A stretch of 64,000 nt of DNA from Roseibacillus persicicus (GCF_014651675.1 NZ_BMXI01000003.1:195604-259603); one strand, 5' to 3'. Numbered from the stretch's first letter, positions 7,929-16,781 are shown. Made by a program: numbers and translations. The notes: generated by a model not told the origin, from the letters alone.

Positions 7929-9452
7929 CTATCGCTTCCAATCAGCCCAAAAGGCCTCGGTCTGCTTCGCACTGGGGAACACCTCGACCACACTCGTGCC
8001 GGGTTCCAAGTTCTCGAGACAATCCACGTCCTCGCGACAGGAGATCTTGTGATAGGCCAGCCCCCACATCGCAGCCCATTGTTCCAGGATGCGACCGTGG
8101 GGAGTCGTCATCCAACCCCGCGCCGCCTCACTCATTCCACCCAAGCGCGGCAAGCGATCGAAAATGCGGCCTCCATCATTGTTCAAGACCACGAGAACAC
8201 GCTCCTCCTGGGCGACCTGACCTAACAAATAAGGTGCAGCCAAATCATACAGAGTGGTGACATCGCCGAAGAGCCCCCATGCCTTTCCTTCCTCCACGGT
8301 AGCTCCCAACCAGGCAGAAAGCTGTCCGTCGACTCCATTTGCTCCGCGACACGCGCGCACCAGAGTGACGGGGAACTCCCACTGGGCAAAATCGTTCCAT
8401 TCGCGAATGGGCAAGCTGTTGCCCAAGAACACCGAGTCCGCTTGCCCCGCATAGAGCGAGAGTTCGCGCACCAGTGCCGGCTCGGAATCGGGGTGAGCTT
8501 CCAACAGTTCATCGCACTGACTGTAACGACGGCGGCTGGCGGGAAAGTGCTCCAACACATCGCCCACCTCATCCACTTCGCCCAGCCCCTTGACCACCCG
8601 GGCAGGCTCTCCAACGATGACTTCACTCGCCCGCGCCAAACCCGAAAATCCAGAGCAGGTGATCGAAAAAACTTCGACCTCCGGCAAGTTCTCCAAGTCG
8701 CGCCAAAAGCGCCCCACCGGCACTTGGCCAATGCGCAAAACTTTCCCCGGTGGATTTGCCTTCAACAGACGGTCTCCATCAACCAATTGCAGTTCCCCCA
8801 GAGCCTCGCGCAAACCACTGGCCGCATCTGCCAAGACTGGAGCGCCAAGATTCTGGCAAAAATAAAACACCTCTTCCCGGTCCTGCTCGTCCAGCCCTCC
8901 AACCATGACAACAAGTCCCTTGAAAACGCCTTTCCGCAACCACTGGGCCAAGGGCGCGACATTGAAAGAGCTGCGATCCAGCATGAATTCCTCCAACAAT
9001 CCCGGCGCACCCAAATCCACATCCTCCTCCATCGGCAAGTTCAAGTGCAGAGGCCCTTTTCCTTCCCAAAAAGAGATCCGGCTCGCCGCATAGTCGCCAA
9101 AGATGCCCTCTTGCTCAATCGCTTGGGGAGCGCCCGTGCCCCGATAATGTTCCGGACGATCGGCGGAGATCACGACCAACGGCCGCTGCTGATAGAATGC
9201 CTCAATCACCGCAGGCAACAGCTCGGCTACGGCCGTGCCACTGGTGACAACCACTGCACAAGGCTCGCCCGTCACCATGGTTCGGCCGAGGGCAAAGAAG
9301 CCCGCGCCCCGCTCCTCGAAGTGCGAATAGACCTCGGCTCCCTCAATGCGGGAGATCCACTCCAGCACCGGCGCGTTGCGCGCGCCTCCACAGACCACAA
9401 ACTGCCGCACCCCTCGGGCGAGCAATTCTTCCAAATCCTTCGCTATCTCCAT
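7929..9452 (-). CDS. menD: 2-succinyl-5-enolpyruvyl-6-hydroxy-3-cyclohexene-1-carboxylate synthase
   Basis: A 507-residue thiamine-diphosphate enzyme of menaquinone synthesis that joins isochorismate and 2-oxoglutarate. The N-terminal pyrimidine-binding domain shows CGGARNAPV and YSHFEERGAGFFALG (residues about 20-52), which includes the catalytic Glu, then VVTSGTAVAELLPAVIEA. The C-terminal domain shows the thiamine-diphosphate motif starting GDVTTLYD and ending NNDGGRIF near residues 395-430. Start ATG 9452 is preferred over an in-frame TTG three codons upstream. No other men gene is near, so the pathway genes are dispersed. It indicates menaquinone-based respiration. Confidence 0.93.
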   Translation of the reverse strand: MEIAKDLEELLARGVRQFVVCGGARNAPVLEWISRIEGAEVYSHFEERGAGFFALGRTMVTGEPCAVVVTSGTAVAELLPAVIEAFYQQRPLVVISADRPEHYRGTGAPQAIEQEGIFGDYAASRISFWEGKGPLHLNLPMEEDVDLGAPGLLEEFMLDRSSFNVAPLAQWLRKGVFKGLVVMVGGLDEQDREEVFYFCQNLGAPVLADAASGLREALGELQLVDGDRLLKANPPGKVLRIGQVPVGRFWRDLENLPEVEVFSITCSGFSGLARASEVIVGEPARVVKGLGEVDEVGDVLEHFPASRRRYSQCDELLEAHPDSEPALVRELSLYAGQADSVFLGNSLPIREWNDFAQWEFPVTLVRACRGANGVDGQLSAWLGATVEEGKAWGLFGDVTTLYDLAAPYLLGQVAQEERVLVVLNNDGGRIFDRLPRLGGMSEAARGWMTTPHGRILEQWAAMWGLAYHKISCREDVDCLENLEPGTSVVEVFPSAKQTEAFWADWKR

Positions 9453-9593
9453 CGCGAGCAATCAATCACAGGCCGATGGGAATGCCGATGGGAAAGAATT
9501 GGAAAAGAGAAAAACGAAGGGGCCCCAACTCGTGGAAACCCGTCCTCCTTTCCAAGCCCTGCACGCCAGGCCTCTCCCACCGCAATGAATCGC

Positions 9594-10355
9594 TTACTCC
9601 TTTTCAGGCTTGGGAAGTTCGAGCAATTCGATTTTGCGAAACTCAATAGGCGCACTCTCGGCTTGCAGGGAAATCGTACCGCCCTCGAGAAGAGTGCCAT
9701 CATTTTTCTGAGGATATTGATACTCGAAGACTACCTCCCCATTCACGCGGTGGATGATCTGCTCGCTTCCATGGGCTTCAATCTCAACCGTCACCCACTG
9801 ATCTCCATGAAAAGTCTTCGAGCTGGAGGTGATGCAGTGATTCGTATCGACCTTCCCATTGAAGAAAATATGAGTTTCGGGAGTACAAACATTGGCTGTT
9901 GGACGATCCTTTTTCCCGTCGCCTCCCATCAACTGGACCTCAATGCTCAAGGGAAAGTCCTGATCCTTCTTCATGCTCTCGGCCGACTGGCCATGAATCA
10001 TCACCCCATTGTTGCGCCAAGCCCAACCGGGGCCTCCCGCGACCTGCTCGCCCACGAAACGGTATTCGACCCGCAATTTGTAATGAGAGTATTCACTCTC
10101 GTAGAACAAGTGCCCAAACATGGAGCCCCAATCCTCATACTCGTCGTAGCTGACCTTGAGCACGCCATCCTCCACCCGGAAGGTGTTTTTGGGATTTTCG
10201 CCCAGATCATACCCCTTGAACTTGGGAGTCCAGCCAGACAAATCCTTGCCGTTGAACAGGCTCTTCCACACCGGGCCCTCGGCCTCTTTCGCTTCTTCTC
10301 CCTGACAAAAAACGGCGCCACCCAAGACTAATGCGAATACTGTAATTGCTTTCAT
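9594..10355 (-). CDS. DUF1080 (3-keto-disaccharide hydrolase family) secreted protein
   Basis: A 253-residue protein with signal peptide (KAITVFALVLGGAVFCQG). SLFNGKDLSGWTPK near residue 34 is the classic DUF1080 opening, and the concanavalin-like beta-sandwich continues with NTFRVEDGVLKVSYDEYEDW, GPGWAWRNNGVMIHGQ and the closing PIEFRKIELLEL. Some members hydrolyse glycosidic bonds of 3-keto sugars; most are uncharacterised and PVC bacteria have dozens. The ATG at 10355 was chosen because the signal peptide starts there; the frame is open 41 codons further upstream, but that part looks non-coding. Confidence 0.88.
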   Translation of the reverse strand: MKAITVFALVLGGAVFCQGEEAKEAEGPVWKSLFNGKDLSGWTPKFKGYDLGENPKNTFRVEDGVLKVSYDEYEDWGSMFGHLFYESEYSHYKLRVEYRFVGEQVAGGPGWAWRNNGVMIHGQSAESMKKDQDFPLSIEVQLMGGDGKKDRPTANVCTPETHIFFNGKVDTNHCITSSSKTFHGDQWVTVEIEAHGSEQIIHRVNGEVVFEYQYPQKNDGTLLEGGTISLQAESAPIEFRKIELLELPKPEKE

Positions 10356-10414
10356 GATAAAAAGTTTACTGAAGCAGCAAGCGCCAACATGCAGTAAAAT
10401 TACGGGAAAAACTT

Positions 10415-11533
10415 CTATTGCCCTCGAGTCAACTTCAACTCCTTCAGCCAATCGCTCAAGTCTGGATCGAGATCCCAACCGAGCCGAACGGAGTGGATCG
10501 ACTCGGGCTGCACCTCGTTCAAGGGAATGATCCCCCGGGTCACCCAGCCAGAGACCACTCCGGCACTTTCGAAGGCAGTCATCTTGTTCAACGGCAGCTT
10601 GAAATTCTCATCAGTGGGAACCAAGCGCTTGCCTTCACTATCAATAAAGGAAACCAGAAAGTCCCCCTTGCCAGCTCGAAAAAGCTTCGATGTCGAGGAA
10701 TCGTAAGGCAGGAGGAAAAGGCGAAAGTGCAATTGCCCTCCGGTCTCTTGGAAAATGATTTCGCATTCCAGATCACTACCAGCGGTCGATAGGTCGCTCC
10801 GCCAGATCATGTAGGACTTATTCTCCTCCTGCGAAGCCGCTCCCGTGGATGAGCCATAACTGCCTCCGCGCCGGGTCGCCTCCGCGACCATCTCGTCTGC
10901 TCCTTGCGGAAAGGCTGGGAGCTCGCCGCTTTCGCTATCGCCTCCCAACTTGCTGGGATCGACCAAGGCATCCGCCCCACCTGCCCCCGCAGCCAGATTG
11001 CCACTTTCGTCCAATACTGCAGCCAACCCTTCGTCGTCCTCGGTTCCGGACTCAGGGCGATTCTCCTCCAGGTGGCCGAACTTCTCTTTCAGGAGTTTGT
11101 TGCGTTCTTCAGGGCTTTTTCCCTCCGCTCCCACCGACTCTGCTAGGGCCACACTCTTCTCCACCGCACCCTCTACCGCACCAGCGCCCGCTCCCCCCGG
11201 GCCAGCCTCGCTCGCTTCCTCATTCGCTGCCACTGCTTCCTCGACCGGCGGCTTTTTCGACTCGCCTTTCACGACGCTCTTCACCTTTTCCAAGAAAGTC
11301 TTCTTCTTGGGCTCGACCGATTCCGTGCCATCTCCCGGCACCCCTTCATCGACAAGTTCCTCATCCTTCCGATCGCTGCCCCAAATGAAGAAAACGACTC
11401 CCAGCAGCACCACCAGAGCCAGCAGCAAGCCGGTCATGATGGGCAAAATCCTCGTCACACACCCAGTGCAGCCAGCCAGCTTTGACTTCGGCTCATCTTC
11501 GGGATCGACATCGATTAGGGGCGGCTGTTCCAT
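10415..11533 (-). CDS. Single-pass membrane protein with long low-complexity linker
   Basis: A 372-residue protein I cannot assign. Residues 1-25 are polar and contain GCTGCV, residues about 29-51 form one transmembrane helix (LPIMTGLLLALVVLLGVVFF), and 55-240 is an acidic, Ala/Gly/Glu/Lys-rich disordered segment. The last 130 residues look folded (beta-rich, from KSYMIWRSDL to WLKELKLTRG). The folded part probably faces the periplasm. It is upstream of the DUF1080 gene on the same strand with a 59-base gap. Confidence 0.65.
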   Translation of the reverse strand: MEQPPLIDVDPEDEPKSKLAGCTGCVTRILPIMTGLLLALVVLLGVVFFIWGSDRKDEELVDEGVPGDGTESVEPKKKTFLEKVKSVVKGESKKPPVEEAVAANEEASEAGPGGAGAGAVEGAVEKSVALAESVGAEGKSPEERNKLLKEKFGHLEENRPESGTEDDEGLAAVLDESGNLAAGAGGADALVDPSKLGGDSESGELPAFPQGADEMVAEATRRGGSYGSSTGAASQEENKSYMIWRSDLSTAGSDLECEIIFQETGGQLHFRLFLLPYDSSTSKLFRAGKGDFLVSFIDSEGKRLVPTDENFKLPLNKMTAFESAGVVSGWVTRGIIPLNEVQPESIHSVRLGWDLDPDLSDWLKELKLTRGQ

Positions 11534-11575
11534 GTCCTTAAGTTAACTAAAGTTTTCTTCCTTTGGCAACGCTCC

Positions 11576-11974
11576 CTAGCCCTTGTGCTCAACTTCCACT
11601 GTCAGCGAGATACCGCCACGCGCCCCAAAGGCTCCGGTGATCTTCATCTCCGCCGGTTCGCAAACCGCGACCAAATCATCGAGGATGGTATTGATCACTT
11701 CCTCGTTAAAAGAGGCCGTGTTTCGCCAGGATGCCAGATAGAACTTGAGCGACTTGGTTTCCACACACCACTTTCCGGGACGGTAGCGAATCACAACGTG
11801 GGCGGAATCCGGTTGGCCGGTGACTGGACAAAGGGAAGAAAACTCGGGAGCATCGAGATGAATCCAATAGTTACGTCCCGGACGGCAATTCTCGAAGCGA
11901 TCCAGGATCTCGCGCGAGGGCTGGGTCGGAAGGGCGTTCTCGGATTTGCCGAGGAGTTTGGGTTCTGCTTTCAT
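11576..11974 (-). CDS. queF: NADPH-dependent 7-cyano-7-deazaguanine reductase
   Basis: A 132-residue unimodular QueF that reduces preQ0 to preQ1 in queuosine biosynthesis. The catalytic Cys and Asp are seen in SSLCPVTGQPD near residues 47-57, and the substrate/NADPH segment is ETKSLKFYLASWRN near residues 77-90. The normal motif after it is FHE; here it reads FNE (TTTAACGAG on the coding strand), so the family His is Asn while the Glu stays. The start ATG 11974 is chosen because family homology begins there; a longer frame to 12055 would overlap the divergent DUF1552 gene. No other queuosine gene is near. Confidence 0.88.
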   Translation of the reverse strand: MKAEPKLLGKSENALPTQPSREILDRFENCRPGRNYWIHLDAPEFSSLCPVTGQPDSAHVVIRYRPGKWCVETKSLKFYLASWRNTASFNEEVINTILDDLVAVCEPAEMKITGAFGARGGISLTVEVEHKG

Positions 11975-12040
11975 CTCGGGAAAAGCTAGCGCCGGGAAGC
12001 CTTTGAAAAAGCGAAAACCGAGCGAACGTAGTATACCCCG

Positions 12041-13357
12041 ATGAAACGCCGTCACTTTCTCCGCGACCTAGGTATCTCAACAGCCGCCTTGCCCTTCTTG
12101 AGCAGTCTGCCGAGCTTTGCGGAGACCGCCACCGTAGGGACCCGCAGACAACGTCTTCTCGTAGTCTTTTCACCCAACGGCACCATCCCCGATCTCTTCT
12201 GGCCCTCCAACGATGAGGCTGGAAAACTCCAGCTTTCCCCGATTCTCAAGCCGCTCGAAGCTTTCCGTGAACAGACGCTCGTGTTGCGCGGTATTTCCAA
12301 CCAAGTCCGCGGCGATGGCGACAGTCACATGCGCGGGATGTCCTGTCTACTGACCGGGGCGCCGCTCCTCACTGGCAACATTCGCGGTGGTGGCGGCAAT
12401 CCGGCGGGCTGGGCTTCCTCCATCTCCATCGACCAGGAGATTAAGAACTTTTTACAATCACAAAAAGACACCCGCACCCGCTTCGGCTCCCTGGAGGTCG
12501 GTGTGGCGGTCCCCGATCGGGCCGATCCTTGGACCCGGATGTGTTACGCCGGTTCCAATCAACCAGTCGCCCCCCTCAATGATCCTGAGGAAATGCTCTC
12601 GAAACTCTACGGCAGCTCCAAGGACACCAAGACCTACGCGTCCCTCTTGGATGACTTGGGTGAGGACTTCAAGAAGGTCGCCAAGGGCCTCAGCTCCGAA
12701 GACCGGGCCCTTCTGGAACGCCATCTGACCCTCGTTCGCCAGATGGAGCAGGAAATGAAGGCGGCGGCCCAGAGCGAAGACCTGGTCCATCCCGAGCCAG
12801 AGATCGATCCCCACATCGAGCTCGTGAATGACAACACCCCTCAGATCGCACGAATGCAGATGGACCTCCTGGTCAACGCCATGGCCAATGATATGGCCCG
12901 CGTGGGCACGCTGCAGTTCATGCGCTCGGTGGGTCAAGCGAGGATGAACTGGCTTGGAATCGAAGATGGCCACCACTCCCTCTCCCACGAACCCGATGGC
13001 AACAATGATGCTCGTGAGAAGTTGGTTAAGATTAATACCTGGTTCGCCGAACAGGTGGCTTACCTCGCCGGCAAGCTTCGCGAGACGCCTGAACCCGATG
13101 GCTCGGGCAACATGCTGGACAATACCACCATCATGTGGGTCAACGAGTTGGGTAAAGGCAACAATCACACCTTGGACGACATTCCCTTCGTCCTCATCGG
13201 CGGGGGTGCAGGCTTTCAGGGCAACCGGATGGTGCAGATGGATGGCAAGATGCCGCACAATCGCCTCCTTCTCAGCCTTGCTCATTCCTTCGGGCATCGC
13301 CTCGAAAGCTTTGGCGACCGGAAGCTCAGCTCCGGTGGTCCCCTTCTCTTATCCTAA
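12041..13357 (+). CDS. DUF1552 protein, Tat-exported
   Basis: A 438-residue protein with a twin-arginine signal (KRRHFLRDLGISTAALPFL) typical of PVC DUF1552 proteins. The body has the family sequence PNGTIPDLFWP near residue 49, HMRGMSCLLTGAP near 97, a long central part, and DNTTIMWVNELGKGNNHT near 362, which resembles the metal-binding end of sulfatase/alkaline-phosphatase folds and of DUF1501. Family members usually pair with cytochrome/DUF1592 genes; none is adjacent here. It is divergent from queF with 66 bases between start codons and ends at the shared terminator at 13391. Confidence 0.88.
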   Translation: MKRRHFLRDLGISTAALPFLSSLPSFAETATVGTRRQRLLVVFSPNGTIPDLFWPSNDEAGKLQLSPILKPLEAFREQTLVLRGISNQVRGDGDSHMRGMSCLLTGAPLLTGNIRGGGGNPAGWASSISIDQEIKNFLQSQKDTRTRFGSLEVGVAVPDRADPWTRMCYAGSNQPVAPLNDPEEMLSKLYGSSKDTKTYASLLDDLGEDFKKVAKGLSSEDRALLERHLTLVRQMEQEMKAAAQSEDLVHPEPEIDPHIELVNDNTPQIARMQMDLLVNAMANDMARVGTLQFMRSVGQARMNWLGIEDGHHSLSHEPDGNNDAREKLVKINTWFAEQVAYLAGKLRETPEPDGSGNMLDNTTIMWVNELGKGNNHTLDDIPFVLIGGGAGFQGNRMVQMDGKMPHNRLLLSLAHSFGHRLESFGDRKLSSGGPLLLS

Positions 13358-13390
13358 TCGTTTGGTCTCGGCCCTTTGCCTCACAAACGA

Positions 13391-13419
13391 AAAAAGCCCT
13401 CCGGAAAGGAGGGCTTTTT
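13391..13419. terminator. Bidirectional rho-independent terminator
   Basis: AAAAAGCCCTCC (13391-13402), loop GGAAA, GGAGGGCTTTTT (13408-13419): a perfect 12-bp stem. It lies between the convergent DUF1552 and PEP-CTERM genes and has runs of T on both strands, so it can serve both. Confidence 0.92.
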
Positions 13420-13447
13420 CATGAAAAGTCTATCTCTTGACCTACAC

Positions 13448-13945
13448 CTAGCGGCGGCGGCGAAGCAAAGCTACCGCTCCGATGAGGCCGAGCAAGGTTG
13501 TGGAAGGCTCAGGCACCTTCGTGTCGATTGCGTCGAAGCTTACCGACTGAATACCACCGCTCACGCCAGCATCGAAGCTGACCGTGCCACCATAGTTGTC
13601 GATTGGCACGTAAGTCGGCTCATCGCCTTGAGGAACTCCGACGAATGAAACCATCACATTTTCGACCGGCGTAGCAGCGAAAAAGTTGATGGTAATGGTC
13701 TTGGTCTCGTCGAACTCGATGGCAGGAACGCCATAATTGTCGTCAACGACGGCCGAAAGGTCTTTCTCCGCTACTCCAAACCCAACATTGCCGAAACCGG
13801 GAACATTGATGATGAGCTGGTCGCCATCAGCACCGCTCAAGGTGACGGAGCCATCCAATTCCAAGCCGGTGAAATCGAGTGAAAATGCGCTGGAGGAAAC
13901 AACTCCAGCGGAAAGGGCGGCAAGGGTGAGAAATGTGAACTTCAT
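13448..13945 (-). CDS. PEP-CTERM sorting domain protein
   Basis: A 165-residue secreted protein with a signal peptide (KFTFLTLAALSAGVVSSSAFS) and a C-terminal PEP-CTERM cassette: VPEPSTTLLGLIGAVALLRR then RR, that is the PEP motif, one hydrophobic helix and a run of Arg. In Verrucomicrobia such proteins are thought to be cleaved and anchored or secreted by an exosortase, often into extracellular polysaccharide. The mature part is about 120 residues of beta-rich, acidic sequence without a recognised fold. No exosortase gene is in the window. Confidence 0.9.
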   Translation of the reverse strand: MKFTFLTLAALSAGVVSSSAFSLDFTGLELDGSVTLSGADGDQLIINVPGFGNVGFGVAEKDLSAVVDDNYGVPAIEFDETKTITINFFAATPVENVMVSFVGVPQGDEPTYVPIDNYGGTVSFDAGVSGGIQSVSFDAIDTKVPEPSTTLLGLIGAVALLRRRR

Positions 13946-14037
13946 TGAAAAATGCGGGTGAACATCAATAGGTTACTCCTTTTGAGAGACCGAGGCAACA
14001 TTATTTTGTCATACATTGAACGGAACAAAAAGAGCCT

Positions 14038-14073
14038 CTCCGGAAGACCGGAAGAGGCTCTTTGCAAAATTCA
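14038..14073. terminator. Terminator of the helical lipoprotein gene
   Basis: AAAGAGCCTCT then CCGG pairs with CCGG then AGAGGCTCTTT, with one bulged A and loop AAGA. It stands 14 bases past the stop at 14087 on the minus strand. Confidence 0.8.
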
Positions 14074-14086
14074 ATCGTTGCGCGGG

Positions 14087-14587
14087 TTACTCGGCGTTAT
14101 CTTCAACCTTTTCGCCAGCTTTCTCGAGCTGCTCTCCTGCCTTCTTGAGTGCATTGCCGGTAGCATCCTTCACGCTATCAACCGCGTTCCCAGCAGCGGC
14201 CTTGGCCTCTTCAACCTTTTCGTTGGCAGCAGCCTTGGAGTTTTCAACCGCTTCGTTCACGGAGTTTTTCGCCTCCTCTACGGCTTCAGCAGCGCCTTCA
14301 GTGGTGTTCTCGATAGCTTCGCTAGCGGCCTTCTTGGCTTCCTCAGCTTTAGCAGCCGCGTTTTCGTTCGCTTCTTCGACAGACTCGGAAACTTTGGCTC
14401 CGACGTTCTTGGCGGCTTCGGCAGCTTCGGCGGCTTTGTCGCCACCCTTTTCCAGTGCATCTGCAGTCGCATCCGCGCCTTTTTCTACTGCGTCACCGGC
14501 TTTCTCCACGCCTTCCGCAGCCTTGTCACATGAGGTGAGGGTCAGTCCAGTTGCTACAATTGCGGTCAAGTATCCTAATTTTTTCAT
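14087..14587 (-). CDS. Alanine/glutamate/lysine-rich helical lipoprotein
   Basis: A 166-residue protein with lipoprotein signal KKLGYLTAIVATGLTLTSC; the Cys is residue 20 or 21. The mature part is a continuous amphipathic helix of Ala, Glu, Lys, Asn and Val without Pro or aromatic residues, in 11-residue-like periods such as EKAGDAVEKGADA and ENSKAAANEKVEEAKAAA. This resembles group-3 LEA/apolipoprotein-like proteins, which are linked to envelope or desiccation stress. I infer a structural role in the envelope. Its own terminator follows at 14073. Confidence 0.8.
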   Translation of the reverse strand: MKKLGYLTAIVATGLTLTSCDKAAEGVEKAGDAVEKGADATADALEKGGDKAAEAAEAAKNVGAKVSESVEEANENAAAKAEEAKKAASEAIENTTEGAAEAVEEAKNSVNEAVENSKAAANEKVEEAKAAAGNAVDSVKDATGNALKKAGEQLEKAGEKVEDNAE

Positions 14588-14719
14588 AATTTTCTAGTGG
14601 TTGTTTAGCTCCAGCAGTCGTTCCCACGAGAGCGTTTCCACGCCTTTCGACAACGAGTGAAGCACGAAAGCCACATTTTTCAAACCTTTCGGGGCTCGAT
14701 CGAGTGACTCGTTGCGTTC

Positions 14720-14905
14720 ATGATCAGCAACATCAGTACCGATTCCATCCAATGCCCCTCCTGTTGGGAAAGCTTCGAAATCGTAGTCCCCCCGATTTCC
14801 GAATGCCCCTGCGAATTTGACTATGATTGCGAAGTTTGCTGCCGTCCCTTCCGAGTCATTTGTGATTCCTCTGGGCAAGCCACCGCTCTGAGTTTGGGCG
14901 AATGA
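14720..14905 (+). CDS. CPXCG-motif cysteine-rich protein
   Basis: A 61-residue protein with the Cys_rich_CPXCG pattern: IQCPSCWE near residue 10-17, ECPCEFDYDCEVCCRPF near residues 28-44. Here the first motif reads CPSCW rather than CPYCG. The Cys residues probably bind one zinc ion. The family is small, cytosolic and of unknown function. The stop overlaps the start of the glycosyltransferase gene (ATGA at 14902-14905), so the two genes are translationally coupled. Confidence 0.82.
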   Translation: MISNISTDSIQCPSCWESFEIVVPPISECPCEFDYDCEVCCRPFRVICDSSGQATALSLGE

Positions 14906-15912
14906 CGAATCTGCCGGCCCAGATAACGGTGGTGATGGCCGTGCGAAATGCAGCTGCCACCTTGCGCGATGCAGTCGATTCGATACTCCACCAAACGCTC
15001 GCGCCCGCAGAGGTCATCCTCGTGCTCAATGGCTGTACGGACGAGAGTCAGTCCATTGCGGATGACCTGGCAGAGGGCAACAAACGGATTCGGCTGGAAA
15101 AGACGGATTCAACGGGCGGAGTCGCCGCCGCAGCCCGGCTGGGTTGCGCGCTGGCGAAATCCCCCCTGCTCGCGCGTATGGACGCTGATGATCTCTCTCA
15201 TCCCGAGCGCCTCGAGTGGCAATATGCCGCCCTTCGAGAGAACGAGGCGGATTTGGTGACCTGTCGGGTGGAGGCCCTCAATTCCCAAGGCGCTGGACTC
15301 GACCGGTTCATCGACTGGGCGAATTCGCTCGCCGAGCCTGAGGATTTTCGCCGGGAACGTTTTGTGGAGTCGCCCGTCATTCAGCCGGGTGTCTTGATGT
15401 CGAGAGAAGCCTATCAACGGGCGGGTGGTTATCGCGTGGAGGATGGCCCTGAGGACTACGACCTCTGGCTGCGGATGCTGGCAGACGGGGCGTGCTTCGT
15501 GCAAGCGCCCGGGGCTCGCTTGCAATGGCGTGATTCCGCGACCCGGTTGACCCGCAGCCACGATGATTACAGCGAGCAGCGGATGACCGCGACGAAAGCC
15601 CGCTACTTGGCCCGGTTGGAAAAGGTCCGGAACAACGGAGTCGCCATCGCGGGGAGCGGCCCCATTGGCCGTCGGCTGGCCGGCTTGCTCCTCGCGGAAG
15701 GAGTTCAGGTGCACGGATTCTACGATGTCGCGCCCAAGAAAATCGGCAAAACCGCCCTCGGACTTCCCATCTGGGCGGCAGGTGATCTGTTGGCCAAAAT
15801 CAACTCCCCCGTTCTCCTCGGATGCGTGGGCCGGGGAGGGCGCGCCCGGGTGCGAAGCCTGGCCACGACGGCAGGGTATCGCGAAGGCGACGATTTTTTT
15901 GCCTGCTGCTAG
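14902..15912 (+). CDS. Family 2 glycosyltransferase with C-terminal nucleotide-binding-like domain
   Basis: A 336-residue protein. Residues about 5-225 are a GT-A glycosyltransferase: ITVVMAVRNAAATLRDAVDS near the start, ARMDADDLSHPERLEWQ with the metal-binding DAD near residue 93, and the acceptor-side segment GPEDYDLWLRML near 187. From residue 245 there is a second fold starting NGVAIAGSGPIGRRLAGLLL, which has the Gly-x-Gly-x-x-Gly loop of Rossmann proteins, followed by VHGFYDVAPKKIGK and a beta/alpha end. That part resembles the small nucleotide-binding domains of sugar-acyltransferases. No membrane segment is seen. Sugar donor and product are unknown. Confidence 0.85.
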   Translation: MTNLPAQITVVMAVRNAAATLRDAVDSILHQTLAPAEVILVLNGCTDESQSIADDLAEGNKRIRLEKTDSTGGVAAAARLGCALAKSPLLARMDADDLSHPERLEWQYAALRENEADLVTCRVEALNSQGAGLDRFIDWANSLAEPEDFRRERFVESPVIQPGVLMSREAYQRAGGYRVEDGPEDYDLWLRMLADGACFVQAPGARLQWRDSATRLTRSHDDYSEQRMTATKARYLARLEKVRNNGVAIAGSGPIGRRLAGLLLAEGVQVHGFYDVAPKKIGKTALGLPIWAAGDLLAKINSPVLLGCVGRGGRARVRSLATTAGYREGDDFFACC

Positions 15913-15960
15913 TGCGCTAGGGTTGAGATATCGGCGGGCTTTGTGTTAACTCCGCGCCAC

Positions 15961-16668
15961 ATGGGCAGAGCATTTGAATATCGGAGAGCTTCCAAGGAAG
16001 CGCGTTGGGACAAAATGTCGAAAATTTTCCCCAAATTGGGACGCACCATCACGATGGCCGCCAAGGAAGGTGGCCCCGACCCCGCATCCAACCCGAAGCT
16101 CCGCGCCGCCATCGCGACTGCCAAGGCGGAGAACATGCCCAAGGACAACGTCAAAAAGGCCATCGAACGCGCCGAGGGCAAGGACGCGGCTGACTACCAG
16201 GAGGTCAACTACGAGGGCAAAGGTCCCCACGGCGTGCTTCTCTGGGTCGAGTGCGCGACCGACAACAACACCCGCACCTTTTCCAACGTCCGCACCATTT
16301 TCAACAAGAACGAAGGCCAGCTTCTGGAATCCGGCGCACTGGGCTTCATGTTCAATCGCAAGGCCGTTTTCCAATTTGAAAAAGGCGAACACAACCTCGA
16401 AGAGATCGAGCTGGAGCTCATCGACGCCGGCTTGGAGGAGATGGAAGTGAACGAAGAGACCGTCTACGTCTATGGCGAGTTCGAGTCCTTTGGTTCTCTG
16501 GCCAAGAAAATCGAGGAGCTCGGCATCGAGACCACCAAGGGCAACCTCCAACGCATCCCCTCCACTCCCGTCGAGTTCACCGAAGAGCAAATCGAAGAAA
16601 TCGAGCCTCTCATCGACAAACTGGAAGACGACGAAGACGTGCAGGCCGTGTATACCAACATCGCCTAA
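15961..16668 (+). CDS. yebC: YebC/PmpR family protein
   Basis: A 235-residue cytosolic protein of the YebC/TACO1 family. The start [19 protein letters not shown], the [20 protein letters not shown] segment near residue 42 and [19 protein letters not shown] near residue 81 are diagnostic. Homologues were described as transcription regulators and more recently as translation factors that help ribosomes through proline stretches. Start ATG 15961 fits the family N terminus. It stands alone and ends before a palindromic repeat pair at 16711. Confidence 0.93.
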   Translation: MGRAFEYRRASKEARWDKMSKIFPKLGRTITMAAKEGGPDPASNPKLRAAIATAKAENMPKDNVKKAIERAEGKDAADYQEVNYEGKGPHGVLLWVECATDNNTRTFSNVRTIFNKNEGQLLESGALGFMFNRKAVFQFEKGEHNLEEIELELIDAGLEEMEVNEETVYVYGEFESFGSLAKKIEELGIETTKGNLQRIPSTPVEFTEEQIEEIEPLIDKLEDDEDVQAVYTNIA

Positions 16669-16710
16669 GAGACCCCGTCTGAAAAATGCCAAGTGAGCGT
16701 TCATGACGCT

Positions 16711-16781
16711 TGTGGAGTGGACGTCTCGTCCACTCATCTGGATTAACGGACTGACGGGTGGACGAGACGTCCACCCCACTC
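16711..16781. repeat. REP-like palindrome pair, GTGGACG family
   Basis: Two short hairpins in inverted orientation: AGTGGACG-TCT-CGTCCACT at 16716-16734 and GGGTGGACG-AGA-CGTCCACCC at 16756-16776, separated by 21 bases. The right unit, read on the minus strand, repeats the left. It lies between the convergent yebC and PmoA-like genes. No protein is encoded. It looks like a REP/BIME element. Confidence 0.75.

Noticed and set aside
8442-10331. A 629-codon open frame on the plus strand across menD and the DUF1080 gene
   Set aside because: It is antisense to two well-recognised genes, has no homology that I can see and is His/Pro/Arg-rich, as expected from a GC-rich shadow frame.
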